64,000 nucleotides of DNA from Acetatifactor sp. GTDB lineage: Bacteria; Bacillota; Clostridia; Lachnospirales; Lachnospiraceae. The notes beneath the pieces are model-generated. The model searched no databases, was not told where the DNA came from, and saw only the letters and a program-made list of their open reading frames with translations. Shown in pieces: positions 33,730 to 41,367 of this stretch. How positions within the stretch are numbered: the first letter of the stretch is position 1; each line of letters begins with the position of its first letter. The stretch spans positions 62,001 to 126,000 of the forward strand of contig JAEEVF010000009.1 in the NCBI GenBank assembly GCA_016290775.1, given 5' to 3'. Both the position numbers and the translations under genes were made by a program.

Positions 33730-34467
33730 TTGGCAAGAGAACCAAGAAAAACTAGCTCTACAGGGTATTTTCACGTAATTGTGAGGGGTGTCGGAAAACA
33801 GATTTTGTTCGAGAATGATAAGGATTATGGCTATTATCTCGGGCTTCTGGAAAAGTATTCCGATGAAACGAAAGTCGTAGTTTGTGCATACTGTTTGATG
33901 GAGAATCACGTGCACCTGTTGGTGCATGACACAAACAACGAATTGGCTGAATTCATGAAAAAAATGGGTGTATGCTATGCGGCATATTATAACGGGAAAT
34001 ATGAGCGGACAGGACATTTGTTCCAGGATCGCTTTTTGAGTGAGGCCGTGGAGACGCGGGAGTATATGCTGACGGTATTTCGATATATCTTGAATAACCC
34101 GGCGGCCGCAGGTCTATGCCCTGCATCTGAGTATTTGTGGAGCAGTTATCGATTATATGGAGCCTCAGAATCCTTTGTTAACACTACGCTTCTGGAGAAC
34201 TGGATAGGTGACTGGGAGCGTTACGCGGCGTTTATTGATGAGAAAAACTACGACCAGTGTTTGGAATATATGTCCGAAAAAAAGGGTGATGAGTGGGCGA
34301 AAGGAAAGCTTCGCAGCGTACTTGGATTAGAAAGTGGCGTAATGATAAAGACTTACGAAAAGTGTTGTCGGGATGAAGCGTTGCGTAAGCTAAAGGAAGC
34401 AGGTTTATCAAGCAGACAGATTGAAAGATTGACGGGAATTGGACGGAGTATCATTCAGAGATTATAA
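33730..34467 (+). mobile_element. REP-associated tyrosine transposase (RAYT, Y1/IS200-like HUH family) CDS
   Basis: The protein has 245 residues. The HUH motif is HVH (residues 60-62 in MENHVHLLVHD) and the catalytic Tyr is near 119 in FRYILNNPAAAGL. Both fit Y1 transposases of the RAYT/TnpA-REP branch, which nick and rejoin single-stranded DNA at hairpins. The C terminus (ALRKLKEAGLSSRQIERLTG) looks like a HTH. The start is TTG at 33730 behind GGGGG. There is no TnpB partner and no obvious IS ends. A repeat unit lies 3 bp after the stop, and others lie upstream. It is the only transposase in the window and the natural candidate to have mobilised the repeats. Confidence 0.88.
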
Positions 34468-34469
34468 AT

Positions 34470-34520
34470 GTGCCAAAAAGAACCGTCCCCATTGGCACGT
34501 CCCCATTGGCACATTGGCAC
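34470..34520. repeat. REP unit directly after RAYT, with tail duplications
   Basis: The complete unit is 34470-34498. Its right end is repeated in shortening copies: GTCCCCATTGGCAC (34499-34512), then ATTGGCAC (34513-34520). This puts a target-like hairpin next to the transposase gene. Confidence 0.9.
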
Positions 34521-34530
34521 GGAGGAAATG

Positions 34531-36729
34531 ATGATCAAGGCTGTTATTTTCGACATGTTTGAGACTTTGGTGACGCTATATCGGTCGCCGCATTATTTCG
34601 GAGAAGACATCGCGAAGGATCTTGGCCTGACGGAGAAAACGTTTCGGGAAATCTGGGATCAGAGCGAAAACGACAGAAGCATTGGTCTTCGGTCACTTGA
34701 GGACGTGATCACGGAGATCATGAAGAAAAACGGGGTCTACTCCGAGGCGCTTCTCGCAAAAGTGCTGAGCAGGCGCACGGCGTCGAAGGTAGAAGTGTTT
34801 CTGCATCTACATGAAGAAATCCTTCCCATGCTGGAGGAGCTGAAGCGGAGAGACATTAAGATCGGTCTGATCAGCAATTGTTTTTCCGAAGAGGTTTTCG
34901 CCATCAGGGGGAGCGTTTTATATCCCTATTTCGACGCTTGTATGTTGTCCTATGAGCAGGGGATCATGAAGCCGGCAAGAGAAATCTTTGTGCGGTGCAT
35001 GAAGAGATTGGAGGTTTCACCGGAGGAATGTCTGTACGTCGGCGACGGTGGCAGCAGGGAGCTGGAGGCGGCGACGGAGGTTGGAATGAAAGCGCTGCAG
35101 GCGACCTGGTATTTTGCGGACAACAACAGAGAAGATAAGGCGCGCAATCCGCTGTTTTCCGCGTTGAACAGTCCCATGGAGATCTTTCGGTACCTGAGCT
35201 TTTTCTCCGTACTTTTTGGGACGCGTGAGCCGCTAAGCTTTCGCGAGGTGGTCCGCGATGACCTAACCTTTGACCTGCGGATGGGAATCCGCGGAAGCGT
35301 TGGCGTTTATGGCTTTGACGTGGAAAGGTTTTACGGAAAGGAAGACATTTCGCAGAAGGTGAAAGAGGCTCTTCCAGGCATTCTCCAGGCAGGTCTTAAG
35401 AACTGGAGTGGAGAAAAAAGCATTCTGCAAAGTGACTTAAATGGCGCGTTAAGTTCCATGATCGAGAAAGGACTTGCAGGCCTTGGCATCAAGGTATTGA
35501 CGGAGTCCGTTCACTGGCAGCTTACGGAGGACTCTCAGGAATTATATAAATCCGCCGTCCCTCAAATGACGCAGCAGAATTCTTCGCAAAAGTTCCTCTT
35601 TGCGTCCGATTCCTTTAAGGGGTCACTCACTAGCGCAGAGGCGGCAGAGCTTTTAACGAAGGCGGCGAAGGAAGTATTTGGAGAAGTGGAATGCGTTGGC
35701 ATTCCCGTGGCAGACGGAGGCGAAGGTACCGTAGACGCACTCCTTAGCGCCGTAGGCGGAGAGAAGATTTACGTGAACGTGCATGGACCGAGGATGGATA
35801 GCATTTCGGCATGCTACGGGAAGCTGGATGATAAAAAGGCCGTGATCGAGATGGCGGCGGCATCAGGGCTGACGCTTGTGCCGGAGGACAAAAGAGACCC
35901 TTCCGTTACCACAACCTATGGAACGGGAGAACTTTTGCGAGATGCATTAAATCAAGGCTTTGAAGAGATTTACGTCACCATCGGGGGAAGTGCAACGAAC
36001 GATGGCGGCATGGGATGTGGTCGGGCGCTCGGAATTCGTTTTCTGGACGCGGACGGACACGAGTTAGAGGGCGCAGGAAAAGATCTGGAGAAGGTACGCA
36101 GCATTGACGTTCACGGCCTTGATCCGCGCATCAAACAAGTCAAACTGACGGTCATGTGTGACGTGACCAATCCGCTCTGCGGAGAGAATGGTGCGACCCG
36201 TACCTTTGGGCCACAAAAGGGCGCAACGTCGGAGATGGCAGAGGCGCTGGAGCGGGGAATGCAGAATTACCGTGACGTGATCAAGAAGCAGTTTGGCAAG
36301 GACCCTGATCAGATGCCTGGGTCAGGAGCGGCAGGAGGATTGGGAGCGCTACTCATGATCCTTTTGGGCGGAGAGATGCGTTCCGGGATCGAGACAGTTT
36401 TGGATCTGAATGGATTTGACAGGAAGCTCGAAGGTGCCGATCTTGTGATCACGGGAGAGGGGCGCACGGACTGGCAGAGCGCTTGCGGTAAGGTGTTACA
36501 GGGCGTTGGCGAGAGGGCAAAGAAAGCAGGCGTTCCAGTGATCGCACTCAGCGGTTCCCTTGGCCCCGGATATGAGAAGGTATATGAGCACGGCATCACC
36601 TCCGTCATGACGACGGTGAACGGGCCGATGTCCCTTGAAGAAGCGCTAAGAAACGCGAAGGAGCTTTATTATCAGGCAGCGCTTAGAATGTTCCGGATGA
36701 TCCAGACGGGAACTACCATGAAGAAATAG
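34531..36729 (+). CDS. HAD hydrolase - SPFH-like segment - glycerate kinase (type 2) fusion
   Basis: The protein has 732 residues. Residues 1-220: HAD, with IFDMFETLV (motif I), GLISNCF, a Lys at GIMKPAREIF and VGDGGSRELEA (motif IV). Residues about 230-345: RMGIRGSVGVYGFDVERFY to GLGIKVLTESV, resembling an SPFH/YdjI-like virion-core strand-helix segment. Residues about 352-725: glycerate kinase with FLFASDSFKGSLTSAEAAE, PVADGGEGTVDALL, IGGSATNDGGMGCGRALG and DLVITGEGRTDWQS. This kinase makes phosphoglycerate from glycerate; the HAD part could act on a related phosphate ester. Start at 34531 (GGAGG 5 bp upstream); 34528 is an alternative. One continuous frame. Confidence 0.82.
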   Translation: MIKAVIFDMFETLVTLYRSPHYFGEDIAKDLGLTEKTFREIWDQSENDRSIGLRSLEDVITEIMKKNGVYSEALLAKVLSRRTASKVEVFLHLHEEILPMLEELKRRDIKIGLISNCFSEEVFAIRGSVLYPYFDACMLSYEQGIMKPAREIFVRCMKRLEVSPEECLYVGDGGSRELEAATEVGMKALQATWYFADNNREDKARNPLFSALNSPMEIFRYLSFFSVLFGTREPLSFREVVRDDLTFDLRMGIRGSVGVYGFDVERFYGKEDISQKVKEALPGILQAGLKNWSGEKSILQSDLNGALSSMIEKGLAGLGIKVLTESVHWQLTEDSQELYKSAVPQMTQQNSSQKFLFASDSFKGSLTSAEAAELLTKAAKEVFGEVECVGIPVADGGEGTVDALLSAVGGEKIYVNVHGPRMDSISACYGKLDDKKAVIEMAAASGLTLVPEDKRDPSVTTTYGTGELLRDALNQGFEEIYVTIGGSATNDGGMGCGRALGIRFLDADGHELEGAGKDLEKVRSIDVHGLDPRIKQVKLTVMCDVTNPLCGENGATRTFGPQKGATSEMAEALERGMQNYRDVIKKQFGKDPDQMPGSGAAGGLGALLMILLGGEMRSGIETVLDLNGFDRKLEGADLVITGEGRTDWQSACGKVLQGVGERAKKAGVPVIALSGSLGPGYEKVYEHGITSVMTTVNGPMSLEEALRNAKELYYQAALRMFRMIQTGTTMKK

Positions 36730-36778
36730 CCAGAACATCAAGCTGAACGAATAAGAAGGACATGATTTGGAGGATATC

Positions 36779-38410
36779 ATGAAGCGGGAAGAGATTCGTG
36801 AGTTTTATGAAAAGAACATGTACGGAACCTGGAGAGAAGGCGAGAAGGTTTCGTTTGAACTTCTGGGAGAGGATCCGAAGGCAAAGGAAAAGCGGGTCGG
36901 ATTCCCCAATCCGTTTGAGGTGATCGGCGGAGAGCTGGTGAAGATCAAAGTGGCGGTAAACGGCAAGGAAGCGGAGTTTGTCGTGCATGCGTACCTGCCA
37001 AAGGAAGAGGATGCGAAGAGATATCCCAACGGTTCGCCGTTTATCATCTGCATGCATCCGATCCAGCCCAAGGATTATGTCCTTTCGCAGGGCTATGCCC
37101 TCTTTTTCCTTGAGGGACATCAGATTGCATCCGACGACATTCGCCATGAAGGTGCGTTCTACAAGCTGTACCCTTATGGTACGGACGGCGCAGAGCAGAC
37201 GGGCGTTTTGATGGCATGGGCCTGGGGTGCGTCGAAGGTGCTCGATGCAGTGTATGCAGGGCTGGACAAGGAATTTTCTTTGGATGCAAATGCGTCCATG
37301 GTGACGGGCGTTTCGCGTTGCGGTAAGGCGACGGCGGTCTGCGGTGCGTTTGACAAGCGCTTTCGCATGACGATCCCCGCATGCTCCGGCGCGGGCGGAC
37401 TCGCTTTATATACTTTCTTCTCGGAGGGCAAGACCTACGACCTTCGAAAAGTTGGCGCTTCGGCGGAATATACCTACGGAAAGAATGAACCCTTAAGCTG
37501 CCTGCAGTCAGACGCGGAAAGAGGGTGGTTCAATGACGCTTTCCTGCAGTACAAAACGCCGGAAGAGATCCCGATGGACCAGGAAAACCTTCCCGTTCTT
37601 GCGATGGACAAGGACCGTTATTATTTCATCATCGCGGCCTGCACCAGCGAGGACTGGGTGAACGCGCCCTCCATGTGGGAGTGCTACAAGAGGGCGAACG
37701 CTGTATATGAAAACGAAGGCCTTGGCGACCATCTGACCTTGCATTTCCACAAAGAGGGACATGCAGTGCTACAAGAGGACGCAGAGCTTTTCATAAAGTA
37801 CTTCAACCATATGTACTTTGGGACGGAGCTTGACGTTTCCATGGAGATGCTTAAGACCACCGTTTTTGCGGGGCAGGAGGACGGAAATGCATCCATCCTG
37901 CGACTTCGCCCCTATAAGAGCCAGGACAGCAAATGCATTGCAAAGTGGGCAGGCAAGGACGAAGCGATCTACTACAAATGGAGCGCCGGCATGTTTGGCG
38001 ACTTCCCGCTCACGGCGGAAAAGCTGGATGACATATACCGGAATCAAAATGGTCTATGCAAGCAAGATGACAACTTCTATCCCATGGTGGCCTTCGACGA
38101 AAGCGGCGTGGTGGGGCATTTCATCCTGCGCTACATTGGTGATTTTGAGACGATCCGCGTCGGATGGGTCATTGTGGATGATACAAAGCGCGGCCTTGGC
38201 TACGGAAAGCGCATGCTCGAGATGGGCCTAAAATATGCCTTCGAAATCCTCAAGGCCAAGAAGGTGACCATCGGCGTCTATGAAAACAATCCCTCGGCGC
38301 GTGCATGCTACCAGGCACTTGGCTTTACGGAAGTGCCGCAGGATACGCTCCGCACCTTGAATTACAAGGGCGAGGAGTGGAAAGTGATCGAGATGGAGAT
38401 CGTAAAGTAA
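36779..38410 (+). CDS. CE15 glucuronoyl-esterase-like hydrolase fused to GNAT acetyltransferase
   Basis: The protein has 543 residues. N-terminal 365 residues: alpha/beta hydrolase with the nucleophile elbow TGVSRCGKATAV (Ser near 178), the G-x-S-R-x-G-K pattern of CE15 glucuronoyl esterases, and a candidate His in FHKEGHAVL. C-terminal residues about 375-543: GNAT with VAFDESGVVGHFILR, GWVIVDDTKRGLGYGKRML (acetyl-CoA loop RGLGYG) and NPSARACYQALGF. CE15 enzymes are normally secreted and cut lignin-glucuronoxylan esters; this one has no signal peptide. The start at 36779 follows GGAGG; the TTG at 36767 is rejected. Confidence 0.78.
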   Translation: MKREEIREFYEKNMYGTWREGEKVSFELLGEDPKAKEKRVGFPNPFEVIGGELVKIKVAVNGKEAEFVVHAYLPKEEDAKRYPNGSPFIICMHPIQPKDYVLSQGYALFFLEGHQIASDDIRHEGAFYKLYPYGTDGAEQTGVLMAWAWGASKVLDAVYAGLDKEFSLDANASMVTGVSRCGKATAVCGAFDKRFRMTIPACSGAGGLALYTFFSEGKTYDLRKVGASAEYTYGKNEPLSCLQSDAERGWFNDAFLQYKTPEEIPMDQENLPVLAMDKDRYYFIIAACTSEDWVNAPSMWECYKRANAVYENEGLGDHLTLHFHKEGHAVLQEDAELFIKYFNHMYFGTELDVSMEMLKTTVFAGQEDGNASILRLRPYKSQDSKCIAKWAGKDEAIYYKWSAGMFGDFPLTAEKLDDIYRNQNGLCKQDDNFYPMVAFDESGVVGHFILRYIGDFETIRVGWVIVDDTKRGLGYGKRMLEMGLKYAFEILKAKKVTIGVYENNPSARACYQALGFTEVPQDTLRTLNYKGEEWKVIEMEIVK

Positions 38411-38414
38411 GGGC

Positions 38415-38556
38415 GTGCCACTGGGGACGGTTCTTTTTGGCACGTTTTGGCCAACGTCATGGAATGCGCAGCATTCCGTGATCCCGACCGCAGGGAGGGA
38501 CGTGCCGAAGGGCACGCATGCCAAAACGTGCCAAAAAGAACCGTCCCCAGTGGCAC
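38415..38556. repeat. 142-bp composite REP element with perfect 37-bp inverted ends
   Basis: 38415-38451 is the exact reverse complement of 38520-38556 (REP unit plus CGTTTTGGC extension). The 68-bp interior has hairpins TGGAATGC/GCATTCCG and CGTGCC-GAAG-GGCACG. A second copy, with the core in the opposite orientation, lies at 41188-41329. Confidence 0.93.
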
Positions 38557-38581
38557 ACCCAACGGCACGAGGAGGAAAACT

Positions 38582-39286
38582 ATGGGAAACAATAATAAGA
38601 ACTATGGTCCGTTTTCGTATGTGTTAAGTTTTGTATTCATCGTTTGGCTTGTGGGGTCCATCATCGGAATGATCTACTGCGGCACGCATGGACTGGGATC
38701 GATTGCCGTAGCCTTGGGAGGACTGCTCTTTTTCGTGTTCGGCGTGATCATCATCGGACAAGGGCTCTATTATAACAACTTTCAGGCGCCCACAGTGATT
38801 TTTCCTTTCATAGGGATGGCTATGATCGCGTTCGGGCTCATCAATTATAAGGGTGACGAAAAACTTGTGAAGCTCATGGAAATGTTCCTGCCCTATCTCA
38901 TATTAATGCTCTTTCTTGCCATTGGCGTGGGCATGATCGTCTGGGGCATCATCATGTGCCGAAAAACAGACGAGGATTGCACGGAAGTCATTTTGGCAAC
39001 CTGCGTGGGTATTCAGGAGAAAAAACATGATGGTATCATGCTTGAGTGCCCGGTCTATGAGATCGATTTTCAGGGTGAAACCCTTCAGATCTGCAACAAT
39101 TATTACACAAATCAGAATACGGTTACGGTCGGGGAGCAGAGGGAGCTTCATATCAACCCGGAGAATCCGAACAACTACTATGAGGGGAAAAAAGACAATA
39201 GCATGTGGATTGGGATCGCGTTGTTTGGCATCCTTATTGTGGGGAGCATTCTTTTAACGCTTTTCATGATGATCGCATTGCGTTGA
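38582..39286 (+). CDS. Membrane protein with DUF3592-like middle region
   Basis: The protein has 234 residues. Membrane segments lie near residues 12-32, 36-58, 65-85, 95-118 and 205-230. Between the last two lies a soluble beta-rich part (ATCVGIQEKKHDGIMLECPVYEIDFQGE), similar to DUF3592-type domains. Function unknown. GAGGAGGAAA precedes the ATG; the longer frame starts in the repeat. It is the first of three genes between two inverted 142-bp elements. Confidence 0.65.
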   Translation: MGNNNKNYGPFSYVLSFVFIVWLVGSIIGMIYCGTHGLGSIAVALGGLLFFVFGVIIIGQGLYYNNFQAPTVIFPFIGMAMIAFGLINYKGDEKLVKLMEMFLPYLILMLFLAIGVGMIVWGIIMCRKTDEDCTEVILATCVGIQEKKHDGIMLECPVYEIDFQGETLQICNNYYTNQNTVTVGEQRELHINPENPNNYYEGKKDNSMWIGIALFGILIVGSILLTLFMMIALR

Positions 39287-39329
39287 TGATCTGCACGAAG
39301 AATTTTTGGCATAAGGGAGAGGCTTGAAA

Positions 39330-39740
39330 ATGAAGTATTTTAGAGTACATACGGCGGACATGGCATGGATCACGAAGCAGCCGAGGGGTCTTTTTACGGC
39401 GATCGGAAAGCTGGTGGACGCCAAGACGCTGACGGAAGAGGAAGAAAAGGAATACTGGAAGAACAGGGAGTATTTCGAAAAGGTGCTGCCCGTTCCGCCC
39501 TTTTATGAGCAGGGCAATCCCGACGGGGCGATCACTTGGTTTAAGGACACGCCGCAAGGAAATGACATTTTCCGCCAGATGACTTTTTATCGCGCGATGG
39601 CGGAGAAATATGGCTTGAAATTATATATTTCCGAGTGCGAAGAATTGCCGGGAACGGTGATTTACGAAGATGATTTTCAGATTGCGGTGAAGGATCAGAG
39701 AGAAGACGTGAAGATCATCGTAAGCGAATTGATGATGTAG
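39330..39740 (+). CDS. Small cytoplasmic protein of unknown function
   Basis: The protein has 136 residues, without membrane segments or recognised motifs. It begins KYFRVHTADMAWITKQPRGLF and has an acidic helical middle (TLTEEEEKEYWKNREYFEKVLP). The start is the ATG at 39330 with GGGAGAGG upstream; the TTG at 39324 is possible. Coding is supported by tight packing between neighbours. Confidence 0.6.
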   Translation: MKYFRVHTADMAWITKQPRGLFTAIGKLVDAKTLTEEEEKEYWKNREYFEKVLPVPPFYEQGNPDGAITWFKDTPQGNDIFRQMTFYRAMAEKYGLKLYISECEELPGTVIYEDDFQIAVKDQREDVKIIVSELMM

Positions 39741-39794
39741 GATTTTACACGTGAGTGACAAAGGATATATCAATCGAAGCGGAGGGATCAGAAC

Positions 39795-41177
39795 ATGATC
39801 AGGGAGATCAAAGAGACGGAGATTCAAGAATGTGTGGAGGTCATTCGGAAGAGCTTCCAGACGGTGGCGGATGAGTTTGGCTTTACGCCGGAAAATGCAC
39901 CGAGGTTCACGGCGTTTGCGACGGATGAGGAAAGGATCCGCTACCATTTTGAGACCGAACGTCGACCGATGTTTGGTTACTTTTTGGACGGAAAGATGAT
40001 TGGTTATTATTCTTTGCAAGAAGTGGATCAGAAAACTTGTGAATTAAACAACCTTTGTGTGTTGCCGCAGCATCGTTTTCGCAGATTCGGCGCGGAGCTC
40101 TTAAACCACGCGTTTGAGAAGGCGAAGGAGCTTGGCTACACTGCGATGCGGATAGGCATTGTTGAGGAAAACAAGGCGCTTCGCAAGTGGTATGAGAAAT
40201 ATGGCGTTGAACACATGGGCACGCATAAGTTTGATTTCTTCCCGTTTACCTGCGGCTTCATGATGAAAAAGCTCATAGAACCGAAGAAATGGGATTCAAA
40301 GGCAACGGGCCTTTATCGTTATGAGACCCATCTGCACACGGTGGAAGGCAGTGCGTGCGGCGTGACTCCAGGGAAGGAATATCCCGCGATTTTCAAAGAC
40401 CTGGGCTATGATGCGATCTTCATCACGGATCACTTTTTCCATGGTAACACGCGTCCGTCAAGGGATCTTCCCTGGCCGGAGTACGTGGATGCTTATATGA
40501 AGGGCTATGAGGAAGCAAAGAAGGCCGGCGATGAGATCGGCTTCAAGGTGTTCTTCGGTATCGAGGAGAATTTCGAAGGGGATGAATTCATGATCTACGG
40601 CGTGGGCAGGGAGTTCCTTCTCGCACATCCTGAAATCCCTCATTGGACAAGGGAGGAGATGATCAAGGCCGTTCACGACGCAGGCGGCGCCGTGATGCAG
40701 GCACACCCCTTCCGCGATCGAAACTACATAAAAAAGATCCATTTATATGCGGACGAAGTGGACGGGATCGAAGGCATCAATACTGCCAATACGGCGAATG
40801 ACAATCTTGCGGCGCTGTGCTATGCGTTGCATCACGGATTTATGATCCAGGCGGGTTCTGACACCCATTTCAAGGGCGGCATCGGTGACGGAAACGGCGG
40901 CATTCTTTACAAGGATCCGATCACGTCGGAGAAGGATTATGCAGAGAGACTGCTTCGCCGCGAAAGACCGAAGATCTTCTTCCCGGATGAATTGTTCGAG
41001 GGCATGGGCGGGATCAACGTAAAGCTCCCGATGGAGATCCACCGTAACGGCGCTTGGGAAGAGTTAAGTTTGGAAGAAGTGAATCAGTGGTTTTTGGAAG
41101 CCGGCGCAACCATTGGCGATGCGCCCTCACAGCCCGAAGGCCTCGCACGGGAGATCGTCGCGAAACTGAAGGCGTAA
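39795..41177 (+). CDS. GNAT acetyltransferase fused to a PHP-domain metal phosphoesterase
   Basis: The protein has 460 residues. Residues 1-155: GNAT, with YFLDGKMIGYYSLQEV, NNLCVLPQHRFRRFGAELL and NKALRKWYEKYG. Residues about 175-420: PHP domain with ETHLHTVEGSACG, IFITDHFFHG, EENFEG, QAHPFRD and GSDTHFKGG, the metal-binding His/Asp set of the polymerase/histidinol-phosphatase family. PHP proteins hydrolyse phosphoesters or pyrophosphates. The gene ends 10 bp before the second 142-bp element. GGAGGG lies upstream of the ATG. Confidence 0.82.
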   Translation: MIREIKETEIQECVEVIRKSFQTVADEFGFTPENAPRFTAFATDEERIRYHFETERRPMFGYFLDGKMIGYYSLQEVDQKTCELNNLCVLPQHRFRRFGAELLNHAFEKAKELGYTAMRIGIVEENKALRKWYEKYGVEHMGTHKFDFFPFTCGFMMKKLIEPKKWDSKATGLYRYETHLHTVEGSACGVTPGKEYPAIFKDLGYDAIFITDHFFHGNTRPSRDLPWPEYVDAYMKGYEEAKKAGDEIGFKVFFGIEENFEGDEFMIYGVGREFLLAHPEIPHWTREEMIKAVHDAGGAVMQAHPFRDRNYIKKIHLYADEVDGIEGINTANTANDNLAALCYALHHGFMIQAGSDTHFKGGIGDGNGGILYKDPITSEKDYAERLLRRERPKIFFPDELFEGMGGINVKLPMEIHRNGAWEELSLEEVNQWFLEAGATIGDAPSQPEGLAREIVAKLKA

Positions 41178-41187
41178 GGTGCTGGGT

Positions 41188-41329
41188 GTGCCAGTGGGGA
41201 CGGTTCTTTTTGGCACGTTTTTGCATGCGTGCCCTTCGGCACGTCCCTCCCTGCGGTCGGGATCATGGAATGCTGCGCATTCCAAGACGTTGGCCAAAAC
41301 GTGCCAAAAAGAACCGTCCCCACTGGCAC
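41188..41329. repeat. 142-bp composite REP element, inverted relative to 38415-38556
   Basis: REP units at 41188-41216 and 41301-41329 face each other. The interior is the reverse complement of the interior at 38452-38519, with hairpin GGAATGC/GCATTCC and the GTGCC-CTTC-GGCAC stem. The left arm has CGTTTTTGC, one change from perfect. Confidence 0.92.
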
Positions 41330-41367
41330 GCCCCAGATGGCAGAAAAGGAAGGGTTAGGGCAACAGG

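Noticed and set aside
38415..41329. Integron attC sites
   Set aside because: The palindromic 142-bp elements between co-oriented genes resemble attC in length, but they lack the GTTRRRY/RYYYAAC core sites and no integrase is in the window.
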